Assembly: GCA_965263045.1 (NCBI GenBank)
Contig: CBDHGK010000041.1
Span: 1,054,001-1,118,000 of the forward strand
DNA from: G963664115 sp965263045
GTDB lineage: Bacteria > Acidobacteriota > Terriglobia > 20CM-2-55-15
Length of the DNA: 64,000 nucleotides
Direction of reading: 5' to 3'
A program made the translations under genes and the position numbers. Each line of letters opens with the position of its first letter. Within the stretch, counting starts at the first letter, position 1. The notes under the pieces are model-generated. The model searched no databases and was not told the DNA's origin. It saw nothing but the letters and a program-made list of their open reading frames with translations. Positions 7,528 to 15,328 of this stretch are shown here, one piece after another.

Positions 7528-8241
7528 GTGATGAGCACACACGTCGAAGCTGCAACTACCGTGAAAGCGGGGACCACATCCCGGCTCCGCGCTTTTCTCA
7601 GGAGCTTCGGTCCCGGGCTGCTCTGGGCGGGAACCGCCATTGGCGTGTCCCACCTCGTTCAGTCGACACGGGCGGGGGCCGAGGCCGGATTTGCGATGGC
7701 AGGTGTCATCCTGTTCGCCCTGATCCTCAAGTATCCCTTCTTTGAATTCGGCCCCCGCTACGCCGCCGCCACCGGCGAAAGCCTGGTCGAGGGCTATCAG
7801 CGCATCGGATCGTGGGCGGTGTGGTTGTACTTTGTGGTTGTGTTGATGACGGTCGTTATTACGCATGCGGCGATCGTTCTCTTCACGTCGTATCTGGTCC
7901 TGTATGCGCTGGGTTCGGACGCTTCGGTGATCCTGGCCGCCGCAGCTATCTATGTCGGTTGCATCACCCTGTTGTGGTTCGGCCGGTTCAGAGCCCTGGA
8001 TCTTTCGATCAAGATCGTCCTCCTGTTGATGGCCGTATCGACTTTGATCGCGGCCTGCGTGGTGATTCCGAGAGCGGACTTTTCCACCCTCAGTTTCATG
8101 CCCGTGCCATCGGCGGCCACCCGAGTCCCCCTGGCCTTTATCCTCGCGGTGGCCGGATGGATGCCCTCCGATATCGCGATCTCGGTTTACAGCTCCCTGT
8201 GGACCCTGGCCAAGAACAAAACCAGCGGGGTGAGGGCCAGC
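7528..8241 (+). pseudogene. Nramp-family metal transporter, 5' part (split by IS21)
   Basis: The frame encodes 238 residues of an Nramp-type divalent metal transporter: FLRSFGPGLLWAGTAIGVSH, SLVEGYQRIGSW, and MPSDIAISVYSSLWTLAKNK, with about six membrane segments. It is interrupted after codon AGC (8239-8241) by the IS21-family element. Joining 8241 to 11169 restores the frame exactly (GVRAS followed by VATVQMDF), so this and the part at 11169-11764 were one gene. The canonical metal-site DPGN motif of the first segment is replaced by GTAIGVSH, so substrate specificity may differ from Mn/Fe Nramp. Confidence 0.88.
8237..8241 (+). repeat. Target-site duplication of the IS21 element, left copy
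   Basis: CCAGC at 8237-8241 is repeated as CCAGC at 11164-11168, directly flanking the inverted termini TGCGTATTCCG. A 5-bp duplication fits the 4-8 bp range of IS21 elements, and deleting one copy plus the IS restores the transporter frame. Confidence 0.9.
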
Positions 8242-8259
8242 TGCGTATTCCGGACGATC

Positions 8260-8400
8260 GTGATCACTGATTCCGATTTAACGTGATCACCGATTCCGGG
8301 ATCATGATCAGTGATTCCGGGCATCGTGATCACTGATTCCGGGATCATGATCAGTGATTCCGGGCATCATGATCACCGATTCCGGCGATCATGATCACCC
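8260..8400 (+). repeat. Array of IS21 left-end repeats
   Basis: At least six copies of a 13-15 bp motif close to GATCACTGATTCCG (variants GATCAGTGATTCCG, GATCACCGATTCCG) are spaced about 22-24 bp apart upstream of istA. Similar copies occur near the right end (11096-11150) in inverted orientation. IS21 elements carry multiple transposase-binding repeats at their ends, and this set is longer than the usual two or three. Confidence 0.8.
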
Positions 8401-8453
8401 GTCGGTAGCGAAGTTTAGACCTGTTAGGTTCTTCCTTGAAAAAGGAGAACTTG

Positions 8454-10139
8454 ATGGGAACAAGACGGCTATCGATGAGACAGTTACGCGAGATTCTACG
8501 ACTCAAACACGAACAGAAACTCAGCCACCGGGCCATCGCCCGAGCCTGCCGAGTGGGAGTAGGGACGGTTTCGGAGTACGTCCGACGGGCGGCACGTGCA
8601 GGGTTGGAATGGCCGCTGCCTGAGGAACTGGACGAGGCCGCGCTTGAAGCGCGGCTGTTTTCCAGCGCGGGACCGGGCTCCCGGGAACGGGTGGTTCCAG
8701 ATGTCGAGCGGATCCACCAGGAGTTGAAGCGTGTTGGAGTCACCCTCCACCTGCTCTGGGAAGAGTACCGGGAAGCGAATCCAAAGGGATATGCCTACAG
8801 CCAGTTCTGTGTGATCTACGGGCGGTGGGCCCAGAAACTGAAGCCCTCGATGCGGCAGGTGCACCGCGCCGGCGAGAAGACCTTCATCGACTTTTCCGGC
8901 AAACGGCCAGAACTGACGGATCCGCGGACGGGCACAACTAAACCAGTCGAGTTGTTCGTGGCCGCGCTGGGCGCCAGCGGTTATACCTACGCCGAAGCGA
9001 CACCGAGCCAGAAACTCGCCGACTGGATCGGCGTACATATTCGCATGGTGGAGTTTTTCGGCGGATCGAGCCGGATCTGGGTTCCCGATCAACTCAAGAG
9101 TGCCATTACCCTGTCCTGCCGCTACGAAGCAGGAGTGAATCGCACCTACCAGGATGAGGCAGAACATTACGGCGCCGTTGTCATTCCGGCCCGGCCTCGG
9201 AAACCCAAAGACAAAGCAAAAATCGAAGCCACGGTCCTTCTGGCACAGCGTTGGCTCCTGGCCAGAATCCGGAATCACACGTTCTTCAGTCTGGCGGACT
9301 TGAACGGGGCGATTCGAAAGTTGCTGTTGGAACTGAACCAGCGGCCGATGCAGAAGCTTCGCGTGTCCCGCCTGGAACTCTACGAAAGGCTGGATCGACC
9401 GGCCCTACAGCCACTACCGACCGATCGGTATGAACAGGCCGAGTGGAAGGGCTGTCGTGCCAATATCGACTACCACGTGACCGTGGATCACCATCCCTAC
9501 AGCGTGCCCTACCAGTTGATCCAGGAAACCCTGGAAGCGCGTTACACCGCCTCGATTGTCGAGGTCTACCACAAAGGCCGGCGCGTCGCCTCTCATCCTC
9601 GCCGCTACGATCACCAACCGTCGACTCTGTCGGAACATATGCCCAGTTCCCATCGAGCCCATGCGGCATGGACACCATCCCGGCTGATCCGTTGGGCGGA
9701 GAAAACCGGCTCTCAGACCGGCCGACTGGCCGAGGAGATGATAAAACGGTGGCCCCATCCTGAGCAGGGGTACCGCTCCTGCCTGGGATTGATGAGCCTG
9801 GGACGCCGCTACGGCGCCCAGCGGCTCGAAGCCGCCAGTGCCCGAGCACTTCGCTTACAGTCCTATAGCTACCGAACCGTCAAAAACATCCTGTCCTCGG
9901 CCCAGGACCGTTTGCCGTTCGAGGATTCCGAAACCCTACCCACGCCCCATCACGACAACATTCGCGGCGCCGCCTATTATGCGGAGCCAGAGGAGAGCAC
10001 ACATGCTAATGGAACAAACCCTGGAGAAGATGAACCAGATGAAGCTATCGGCCATGGTCGAAGCCCTCGAGCAGCAACGCCGCTCGAATCAGTACACGGA
10101 TCTGAGTTTCGAGGAGCGTCTGGGCCTTCTAGTGGATGA
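8454..10139 (+). CDS. istA: IS21 transposase IstA
   Basis: A 561-aa transposase. The start ATG 8454 is supported by AAGGAG 8 bases upstream. The N-terminus has a helix-turn-helix (MRQLREILRLKHEQKLSHRA, IARACRVGVGTVSEYVRRA). The integrase core follows, with GEKTFIDFSGK (first catalytic Asp), WVPDQLKSAI and ARPRKPKDKAKIEATV, the K-P-K-D-K-A-x-x-E form carrying the catalytic Glu. The C-terminal region includes the HxxPYSVPYQL motif common in IstA. It overlaps istB by 137 bases in a different frame, consistent with coupled translation. Confidence 0.95.
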   Translation: MGTRRLSMRQLREILRLKHEQKLSHRAIARACRVGVGTVSEYVRRAARAGLEWPLPEELDEAALEARLFSSAGPGSRERVVPDVERIHQELKRVGVTLHLLWEEYREANPKGYAYSQFCVIYGRWAQKLKPSMRQVHRAGEKTFIDFSGKRPELTDPRTGTTKPVELFVAALGASGYTYAEATPSQKLADWIGVHIRMVEFFGGSSRIWVPDQLKSAITLSCRYEAGVNRTYQDEAEHYGAVVIPARPRKPKDKAKIEATVLLAQRWLLARIRNHTFFSLADLNGAIRKLLLELNQRPMQKLRVSRLELYERLDRPALQPLPTDRYEQAEWKGCRANIDYHVTVDHHPYSVPYQLIQETLEARYTASIVEVYHKGRRVASHPRRYDHQPSTLSEHMPSSHRAHAAWTPSRLIRWAEKTGSQTGRLAEEMIKRWPHPEQGYRSCLGLMSLGRRYGAQRLEAASARALRLQSYSYRTVKNILSSAQDRLPFEDSETLPTPHHDNIRGAAYYAEPEESTHANGTNPGEDEPDEAIGHGRSPRAATPLESVHGSEFRGASGPSSG

Positions 10140-10764
10140 AGAATGGACGGCCCGGGAGCACCGTAAGCTCACCCGGCGTCTGCGCGTGGCCAAGCTGCGC
10201 TACAGCTCTGCATCGCTGGAAAACGTCGACTTCAAACATCGTCGCAGTCTGGACCGTTCCCAAGTCCTCGCTCTGGGCTCCTGCGGGTGGATCCGGGACC
10301 GGCACAATCTGATCATTTCCGGTCCGACCGGCATCGGGAAAAGTTTTCTGGCTTCGGCTTTCGTCGAACGAGCCTGCCGGCGCGGTTTCAATGCCGCCTA
10401 CGTCCGAATGCCCCGGCTCTTGCACCAACTGGCGGTCGGCCGTGGCGACGGCTCCTACGCTCGTGTTCTGGCACGGCTGGCCAAGACCGATCTGCTGGCC
10501 ATCGACGACTGGCTCCTGGCCCCGCTACGCGATGCCGAACGCCGGGACTTGATCGAAGTCGTCGAGGAACGGAGCGAACGCTCCGCCATCTTGATCGCCA
10601 GCCAGCTCCCGGTCGCCGACTGGCACGGCGTCATCGGCGACCCGAACCAGGCCGACGCCATCTGCGATCGCCTCCTCCACAACGCGCATCGCATCGAACT
10701 GAAGGGACGATCCATGAGACAAACCAAGGCTGCCCCGAAACCCTCTTCCAAGGAGCCGGCATGA
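10003..10764 (+). CDS. istB: IS21 helper ATPase IstB
   Basis: The chosen start is ATG 10003 after AGGAG at 9991-9995, giving 253 aa. This AAA+ ATPase of the DnaC/IstB type has Walker A GPTGIGKSFLA (about residue 107), Walker B-like DLLAIDDWLLAPL, and sensor region AILIASQLPVADWHG. It loads IstA onto target DNA. The segment DPNQADAICDRLLHNAHRI is the standard C-terminal signature. The protein is full length with no lesion visible. Confidence 0.95.
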   Translation: MLMEQTLEKMNQMKLSAMVEALEQQRRSNQYTDLSFEERLGLLVDEEWTAREHRKLTRRLRVAKLRYSSASLENVDFKHRRSLDRSQVLALGSCGWIRDRHNLIISGPTGIGKSFLASAFVERACRRGFNAAYVRMPRLLHQLAVGRGDGSYARVLARLAKTDLLAIDDWLLAPLRDAERRDLIEVVEERSERSAILIASQLPVADWHGVIGDPNQADAICDRLLHNAHRIELKGRSMRQTKAAPKPSSKEPA

Positions 10765-10918
10765 ACCCCACCTGGCGACGAGGTAGTCCAACTCGGACTG
10801 GCGTCCGATCGTCGCGGATACGCGATCCTGGCGCGAAGGATTTTCAGGAATTCAGTAAGGACGGGACGAAGAATGAGAAAGAACCTAAAAAACAAACCAG
10901 TGGCCTGTGGAAAATGAT

Positions 10919-10959
10919 GGGCTATGGAAATCCACAAAAAACGTGGATTCCCACAGCCC
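10919..10959 (+). repeat. Hairpin downstream of istB inside the IS
   Basis: GGGCTATGGAAATCCAC (10919-10935) and GTGGATTCCCACAGCCC (10943-10959) form a near-perfect 17-bp stem with a seven-base A-rich loop. It follows istB by about 155 bases. It may end the IS transcript or block read-through, but there is no U-run, so a terminator role is only possible. Confidence 0.6.
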
Positions 10960-11163
10960 TGGAAAAGCCTGCGGCTTTTCCACATTTACACACAGGCCCG
11001 GCGATGAATATCAAGATTATGGAAGCATTCAAAACAAGAATCGTGGACTTCGGGAGGTCTAAACTGAGATCCTAACCCTCACTTCGCTACGGCGGGTGAT
11101 CACGATGCCCGGAATCACTGATCATGATCCCGGAACTGGTGATCACGATCAGCGGAATACGCA

Positions 11164-11168
11164 CCAGC
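11164..11168 (+). repeat. Target-site duplication of the IS21 element, right copy
   Basis: CCAGC matches 8237-8241 and directly abuts the right terminus of the IS. Confidence 0.88.
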
Positions 11169-11764
11169 GTCGCCACGGTCCAGATGGACTTCAAGATCGC
11201 CTACGTCGGGACGGCCGTTTTGGCCTTCGCGTTCCTCACGCTGGGTGCGACGGTCATGTACGGATCCGGGGAAGTCTTCAGCGCCGCGGGCACCGTGTTT
11301 TCAACCCAGCTGATCGATCTCTACATCCAGACTCTCGGCGCCTGGACCGAGCCGATTATCGTGGTTACCGCGGTTACCGTGATGTTTTCGACGACACTGG
11401 CCATCATCGACGGATACCCGCGCGTGATCGACCGGATTGTCCAGGTAATCCGTGAGAAGGATCCGGCGGTGACCGCCGACCGCGGAGTTTCGCCCGTGTA
11501 CTGGATGGCCATGGGTGTCGTCGGTTCCCTGACGGTGCTGGTGTTGTACTTTTTTGTGGGCAATCTCACCGAGATGGTCGACTTTGTCACGATCGTCGCT
11601 TTTCTGACGGGGCCTGTCCTGGGCTGGCTGAACCTGAAGTCATCACCTCCCCTGCAGTGCCACCCCAGTATCGTCCGGGCACCGCAATGGTGTGTTACTC
11701 CTACGTCGGCATCGTCGGTCTGGGCACGTTGGCCGCGATTTTTCTGATCAGCCTCGTCGTCTGA
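11169..11764 (+). pseudogene. Nramp-family metal transporter, 3' part, with frameshift
   Basis: This continues the transporter from VATVQMDFKIAYVGTAVLAF through the remaining membrane segments (STQLIDLYIQTLGAWTEPII, STTLAIIDGYPRVIDRI, GVVGSLTVLVLYFFV). After FLTGPVLGWLNLK near 11640 the frame breaks. In the shifted frame the sequence reads VITSPAVPPQYRPGTAMVCY and ends AAIFLISLVV at TGA 11762-11764, which is clearly the native C-terminus. A loss of four bases (or equivalent) after AACCTGAAG explains it. The gene therefore carries two independent lesions. Confidence 0.85.
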
Positions 11765-11997
11765 TCCGGTCCTCGAGACCGCTTTCATTGCAAAATAAAC
11801 GCATTGTGGGACCTTGGCTGTCCGTCCGGAAGAGCAACCTTGATGCAGTTTTCGCGGTCTTTCATGCGCCGGCCAGCCCTCGGTCACCGGATCCGGTGTG
11901 CTGTGGGGTGTTCCGCACGTTGGCATTCACTTCCAGTCAGACGCCTGTTTTTTTCAGGAGGACGTGATTCCGGCAGTGCGGAGTTCGGAGAAAACAC

Positions 11998-12225
11998 ATG
12001 AAAGTGCTGGATCTAGAACTGGACTATCCCGGAACAGCGGATTGGGGTGGATCGGAACCATCGCTCGACCTGACAGTGTGTACCCGCTGTGGAGAGCCCT
12101 GGGGCTTTTCATTCGTGGAACGTGTGGAAATGTGGAGTTGCGACTACTGCGGTTACGAGGCGCGCGAAAAATCGGCGGACTATTGGCGGATGCTGGTCGT
12201 TGAACAGGAAGCACAGTCGGGCTAG
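11998..12225 (+). CDS. Small zinc-ribbon protein
   Basis: A 75-aa protein with two CxxC pairs, CTRCGEPWGF near residue 30 and CDYCGYEAR near residue 48, forming a likely rubredoxin-like zinc ribbon. ATG 11998 is preceded by GGAG. It is acidic, with no membrane segment. It stands alone between the disrupted transporter and the convergent MOSC gene. No specific function can be assigned. Confidence 0.55.
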   Translation: MKVLDLELDYPGTADWGGSEPSLDLTVCTRCGEPWGFSFVERVEMWSCDYCGYEAREKSADYWRMLVVEQEAQSG

Positions 12226-12265
12226 TTCCTACCCTTCAACTTCGAGTCGGGGTCGAATCGGGGCG

Positions 12266-12922
12266 TTATTCCCTGAACTCACTGGTGGACGATCGGAGCG
12301 CCCGTCGCTCGAATTGTTTTCGCTGGGCCAGGCTCAGATCGGGATTTGCCAGAACCCTTTCCAGCAGTTCCGTGTTTCCCGGGTCGCCGTGCAGACGGTT
12401 GACCTCTGTGATCGTGACACCGTGAGGGGATCTTGAGAGGAGATGGATGGGATCGTCCGCGCCAAGCTCTCCCGTGCGGACCACCGAAAAGTAGAATCCG
12501 GAGCGGCCGCTTCTGCGAAAGAGTTCGATCATATCGTGTCGATCGAGTTTCAGGGCCAGCTTGTGACAGGGCTGGCGTGGCTGGGTCACCTTGAGAACGA
12601 CGCTGCCGATCTGGTAAGTATCGCCAATGCAGACTTCGTCCTCAATGAGGCCCTCCGAAGTCAGATTCTCACCAAAGCCACCCCAGGCAAGCTTCATACC
12701 CAGCCGTGCTTCCCAGAACGGGTAGTGCTCCGAAGGGTAGGCATAGACGGCCTTATCCGGACCGCCGTGGACTCTGAGGTCGACCTGCGCGTCCCCTTCG
12801 AGGCTGTGGTCGAGGGTCCGGACCCGGTGTGGCACCGGGCTCTTGAAGATCCCCGTGGAAATCGCGCGGCCCTTGTATTTGATTGTCCGGGCCAGGCCCA
12901 GGTTGACAGAGATGAGCTTCAT
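12266..12922 (-). CDS. MOSC domain protein, YiiM-like
   Basis: A 218-aa protein with the MOSC fold of molybdenum-cofactor-sulfurase C-terminal type. Key segments are VDLRVHGGPDKAVYAYPSEH (residues 47-66), GFGENLTSEGL, the VTQPRQPCHKLA motif carrying the conserved Cys, and RSGFYFSVVRTGEL. The C-terminal helical tail (TELLERVLANPDLSLAQRKQ) matches the YiiM subgroup, which acts in 6-hydroxylaminopurine detoxification with molybdenum cofactor. The same chromosomal segment encodes moeA and moaC. ATG is at 12922. Confidence 0.88.
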   Translation of the reverse strand: MKLISVNLGLARTIKYKGRAISTGIFKSPVPHRVRTLDHSLEGDAQVDLRVHGGPDKAVYAYPSEHYPFWEARLGMKLAWGGFGENLTSEGLIEDEVCIGDTYQIGSVVLKVTQPRQPCHKLALKLDRHDMIELFRRSGRSGFYFSVVRTGELGADDPIHLLSRSPHGVTITEVNRLHGDPGNTELLERVLANPDLSLAQRKQFERRALRSSTSEFRE

Positions 12923-13077
12923 CGTTCTCTAAGGATCGCCGATCCGGCGATCTTTGTGCCTGATGACTCGTGAAAACAAGACAGTCACCGTGGATTCTAA
13001 AGCAGTTTCGGTCCGAAAGCCCTTTTACGTCTTGCGTCTTAAGGTGCGTCAAAGCACAATCAATCGTCAGGAAAATA

Positions 13078-13137
13078 GGGTCAGAGCCCTATGACCCTGA
13101 TGATTTCCTGAAAAATGGGGAAATAGGGCTCTGACCC
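13078..13137. repeat. REP-like inverted repeat GGGTCAGAGCCCTAT
   Basis: Perfect 15-bp arms, GGGTCAGAGCCCTAT (13078-13092) and ATAGGGCTCTGACCC (13123-13137), enclose 30 bases. It lies 30 bases upstream of the ClC gene. The motif is of the kind found at intergenic palindromes and around Y1/RAYT-like transposases in other bacteria. No transposase is adjacent here. Confidence 0.85.
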
Positions 13138-13166
13138 CAATTTCTCGGGAATCCCTCGCTAAGTTC

Positions 13167-14963
13167 GTGAAATACATGCCATTTGCAGACGCGATCAAGG
13201 CCGCATCTTCGGACGCGCTCAAGAAAATTGACAGTTGGTGGAACGATCGGCACCTGCTGCGCCTCCAGATGCGAAAGGTCGCCATCCAGATTCGCCATCG
13301 CGAAGACCAGCTCTTCATGTTCCTGACGCTGGTGATCGGCGCCGCGGTGGGTCTGACGACAGTCGCGTTCATCGTGCTCACCGAGAACCTGGGCTCCCGG
13401 ATGTATCCCATCGGAACGGAGCTGCAGTTTCGGCGGCTTCTGGTGCCCGTGATCGGATCCCTGCTGGCAGGCATCCTGATGTATCGCTTCTTCCCGGACG
13501 CACGTGGCAGCGGCATTCCCCAGACGAAGGTCGCCCTGGCGGTTCATGGCGGCCGAATTACGCTGCGGACTGTCCTGGGAAAGTTCTGGCTCTCGGTGTG
13601 TTCGCTGGCCAGCGGTATTGCACTCGGACGTGAAGGACCGTCCGTCATGGTCGGGGCCGGTATCGCATCGGTGATGGGCCGTGCCCTGGGGCTCAAGCGG
13701 GACAAGATCGAAGCCCTGATTCCGGTCGGTGCATCAGCAGCGCTGGCGGCGGCCTTCAATACGCCCATTGCCGCAGTGCTGTTCTCGCTGGAAGAGGTCA
13801 TGGGCAACCTCCATGCCCCGCTGCTGGGTTCGGTTGTGTTGAGTTCGGCCACCGCCTGGATTGTCCTGAACCTCGCGCTGGGGGACGAGGCGCTGTTTAG
13901 TGTGCCCGACTACGAACTGGTCCACTTTTCAGAAATCGGCTTCTACGTCATCCTCGGCGTCATCGGCGGTTATGTGTCGGTATTCTTTGTGCGGACGCTG
14001 CTCAAAATCCGTGAGTGGTTCCTGGACATGCCTGAACGCACGCGATGGTTCCAGCCGGTTGCGGGTGGGTTGACGGTCGGCGTCCTGGGATTCTTTGTTC
14101 CCGAAGTTCTCGGTGTGGGCTATGGCCGAGTCGGAGACGCCTTGAACGGTACGATGACGATCTGGTTCATGGCGTCGCTGGTGGTGCTCAAACTGATCGC
14201 AACGGCCACGTGCTACGGGTCCGGAAACGCCGGTGGAATCTTCGGTCCGAGCCTCTTCATAGGGGCCATGCTTGGAGGCACTGTTGGAAGCGCAGCCAAC
14301 TGGCTCTTGCCTGAGTTCACCGGCAGTTCCGGGGCTTACGCCCTGGTTGGGATGGGGGCGGCCTTTGCCGGCATAATCCGGGTGCCCTTCACATCGGTGA
14401 TCATGATCTTTGAGTTGACGCGGGACTATTCGATCATCGTGCCGCTCATGGTCGCGAACATGATCAGTTACTTCATTGCGCGCCGGTATCAGCGAAAGCC
14501 GATCTACGAAGCACTCGCGGAACAGGACGGTATTCATCTGCCCGCGGCAGCCATACAGCACCGTCAGGGGCGTTTGCGTGTGCGTCGGGCCATGCGGGTG
14601 CCGAAGGTCGTTCTTGATGCCGACCTCACACTCGACGATGCGCGCCTGCGCGTTCGAAACAGTCCGTTTGACGCGTGGCCCGTGGTCGACAAGAGAGGGC
14701 TGGTCGGGATGGTGACTCTGGATGAATTATTAAGCTCTTCGGGGGAAACGGTGGTTGAGGCGGCGGGAGTGAAGGCCGGGGCCCATCTCCACGACGACCA
14801 CGTTCTCGACCTCGCCCTTGAGCGCATGGGCCAGGCCGGGGTCAACGTGCTGCCGGTCGTCAGCCGGCTGGATGCGCGACAGCTGGAGGGCATTGTGAGC
14901 CTCACCGACGTGATGCGTGTCTACGGTTTCAGCGGGTCGGACGATGAATCCGCAGAGACGTGA
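13167..14963 (+). CDS. ClC-family chloride channel/transporter with CBS domains
   Basis: A 598-aa membrane protein. The ClC signature motifs are present in order: GSGIPQTK (selectivity filter, about residue 113), GREGPSVMVGAG (gating Glu, about residue 153) and GSGNAGGIFGPSLFIGAM (about residue 350). Roughly residues 460-590 form two CBS domains (RAMRVPKVVLDADLTLDDAR, VVSRLDARQLEGIVSLTDVM) that would bind adenine nucleotides and regulate transport. The gating Glu suggests proton-coupled or gated anion movement. The gene is transcribed alone, and a REP-like palindrome precedes it. Confidence 0.93.
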   Translation: MKYMPFADAIKAASSDALKKIDSWWNDRHLLRLQMRKVAIQIRHREDQLFMFLTLVIGAAVGLTTVAFIVLTENLGSRMYPIGTELQFRRLLVPVIGSLLAGILMYRFFPDARGSGIPQTKVALAVHGGRITLRTVLGKFWLSVCSLASGIALGREGPSVMVGAGIASVMGRALGLKRDKIEALIPVGASAALAAAFNTPIAAVLFSLEEVMGNLHAPLLGSVVLSSATAWIVLNLALGDEALFSVPDYELVHFSEIGFYVILGVIGGYVSVFFVRTLLKIREWFLDMPERTRWFQPVAGGLTVGVLGFFVPEVLGVGYGRVGDALNGTMTIWFMASLVVLKLIATATCYGSGNAGGIFGPSLFIGAMLGGTVGSAANWLLPEFTGSSGAYALVGMGAAFAGIIRVPFTSVIMIFELTRDYSIIVPLMVANMISYFIARRYQRKPIYEALAEQDGIHLPAAAIQHRQGRLRVRRAMRVPKVVLDADLTLDDARLRVRNSPFDAWPVVDKRGLVGMVTLDELLSSSGETVVEAAGVKAGAHLHDDHVLDLALERMGQAGVNVLPVVSRLDARQLEGIVSLTDVMRVYGFSGSDDESAET

Positions 14964-15328
14964 CGGATTGTTCGGATGGCGTTCGGAGTCAGGCACTTCC
15001 TGATTGATAGTATCGTCGGGATCAAATCATTTTCTTACTCTGGACGCCTCGGCGCTGCGTCTTCACTATGAAAGCCGTCCCCCTGCACGGGGGACCGTGC
15101 AGGGCCTATATGGGAACTGCCGCGACGTTTCAGCTATCCATGTAAACCTCGGCCTCGGTAAGATGGCGAAGCTCGCCGATCGATCAGACCAGAAGGGAAA
15201 CGCGAGAGAATTGCTCGTTCGAATCAACGATCGAGCAAACCATGATAGTGCGGACTTAAGACGCAGGACACTCGCCGCATTCTCGTAGGTTGGCCGGGAG
15301 CTGAACCCGATTCTGCCTGCGTGTTACG
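14964..15328. other. Intergenic region with palindrome
   Basis: 365 bases without a supported gene. It contains the palindrome at 15081-15104, which resembles one at 40414-40438, and presumably the nadE promoter, which could not be fixed with confidence. Confidence 0.45.
15081..15104. repeat. Intergenic palindrome, copy 1
   Basis: CCCTGCACGG and CCGTGCAGGG form a 10-bp perfect stem with a GGGA loop, followed by GCCT. The same architecture (CCCCGCACGG loop CCGTGCGGGG then GCCT), with a shared upstream CGCCTCGGC tract, occurs at 40414-40438. Confidence 0.8.

Larger units (their letters stand above)
8242..11163 (+). mobile_element. Complete IS21-family insertion sequence
   Basis: This 2,922-bp element is bounded by inverted ends TGCGTATTCCG (left, 8242) and CGGAATACGCA (right, to 11163), each followed inward by GATCGTGATCAC or its complement. 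It carries the istA/istB gene pair, multiple internal end repeats and a conserved-looking hairpin after istB. The 5-bp duplication and exact disruption of an otherwise aligned reading frame suggest a relatively recent insertion. Both genes look intact, so it may be active. Confidence 0.93.

Noticed and set aside
6738..7640. A 300-codon minus-strand open frame opposite the cupin and permease genes
   Set aside because: It is highly charged and His-rich, covers three real genes in part, and has no family features.
11692..11967. A 91-codon open frame after the transporter remnant
   Set aside because: Its start overlaps the native 3' end of the broken transporter and it has no protein-like features.
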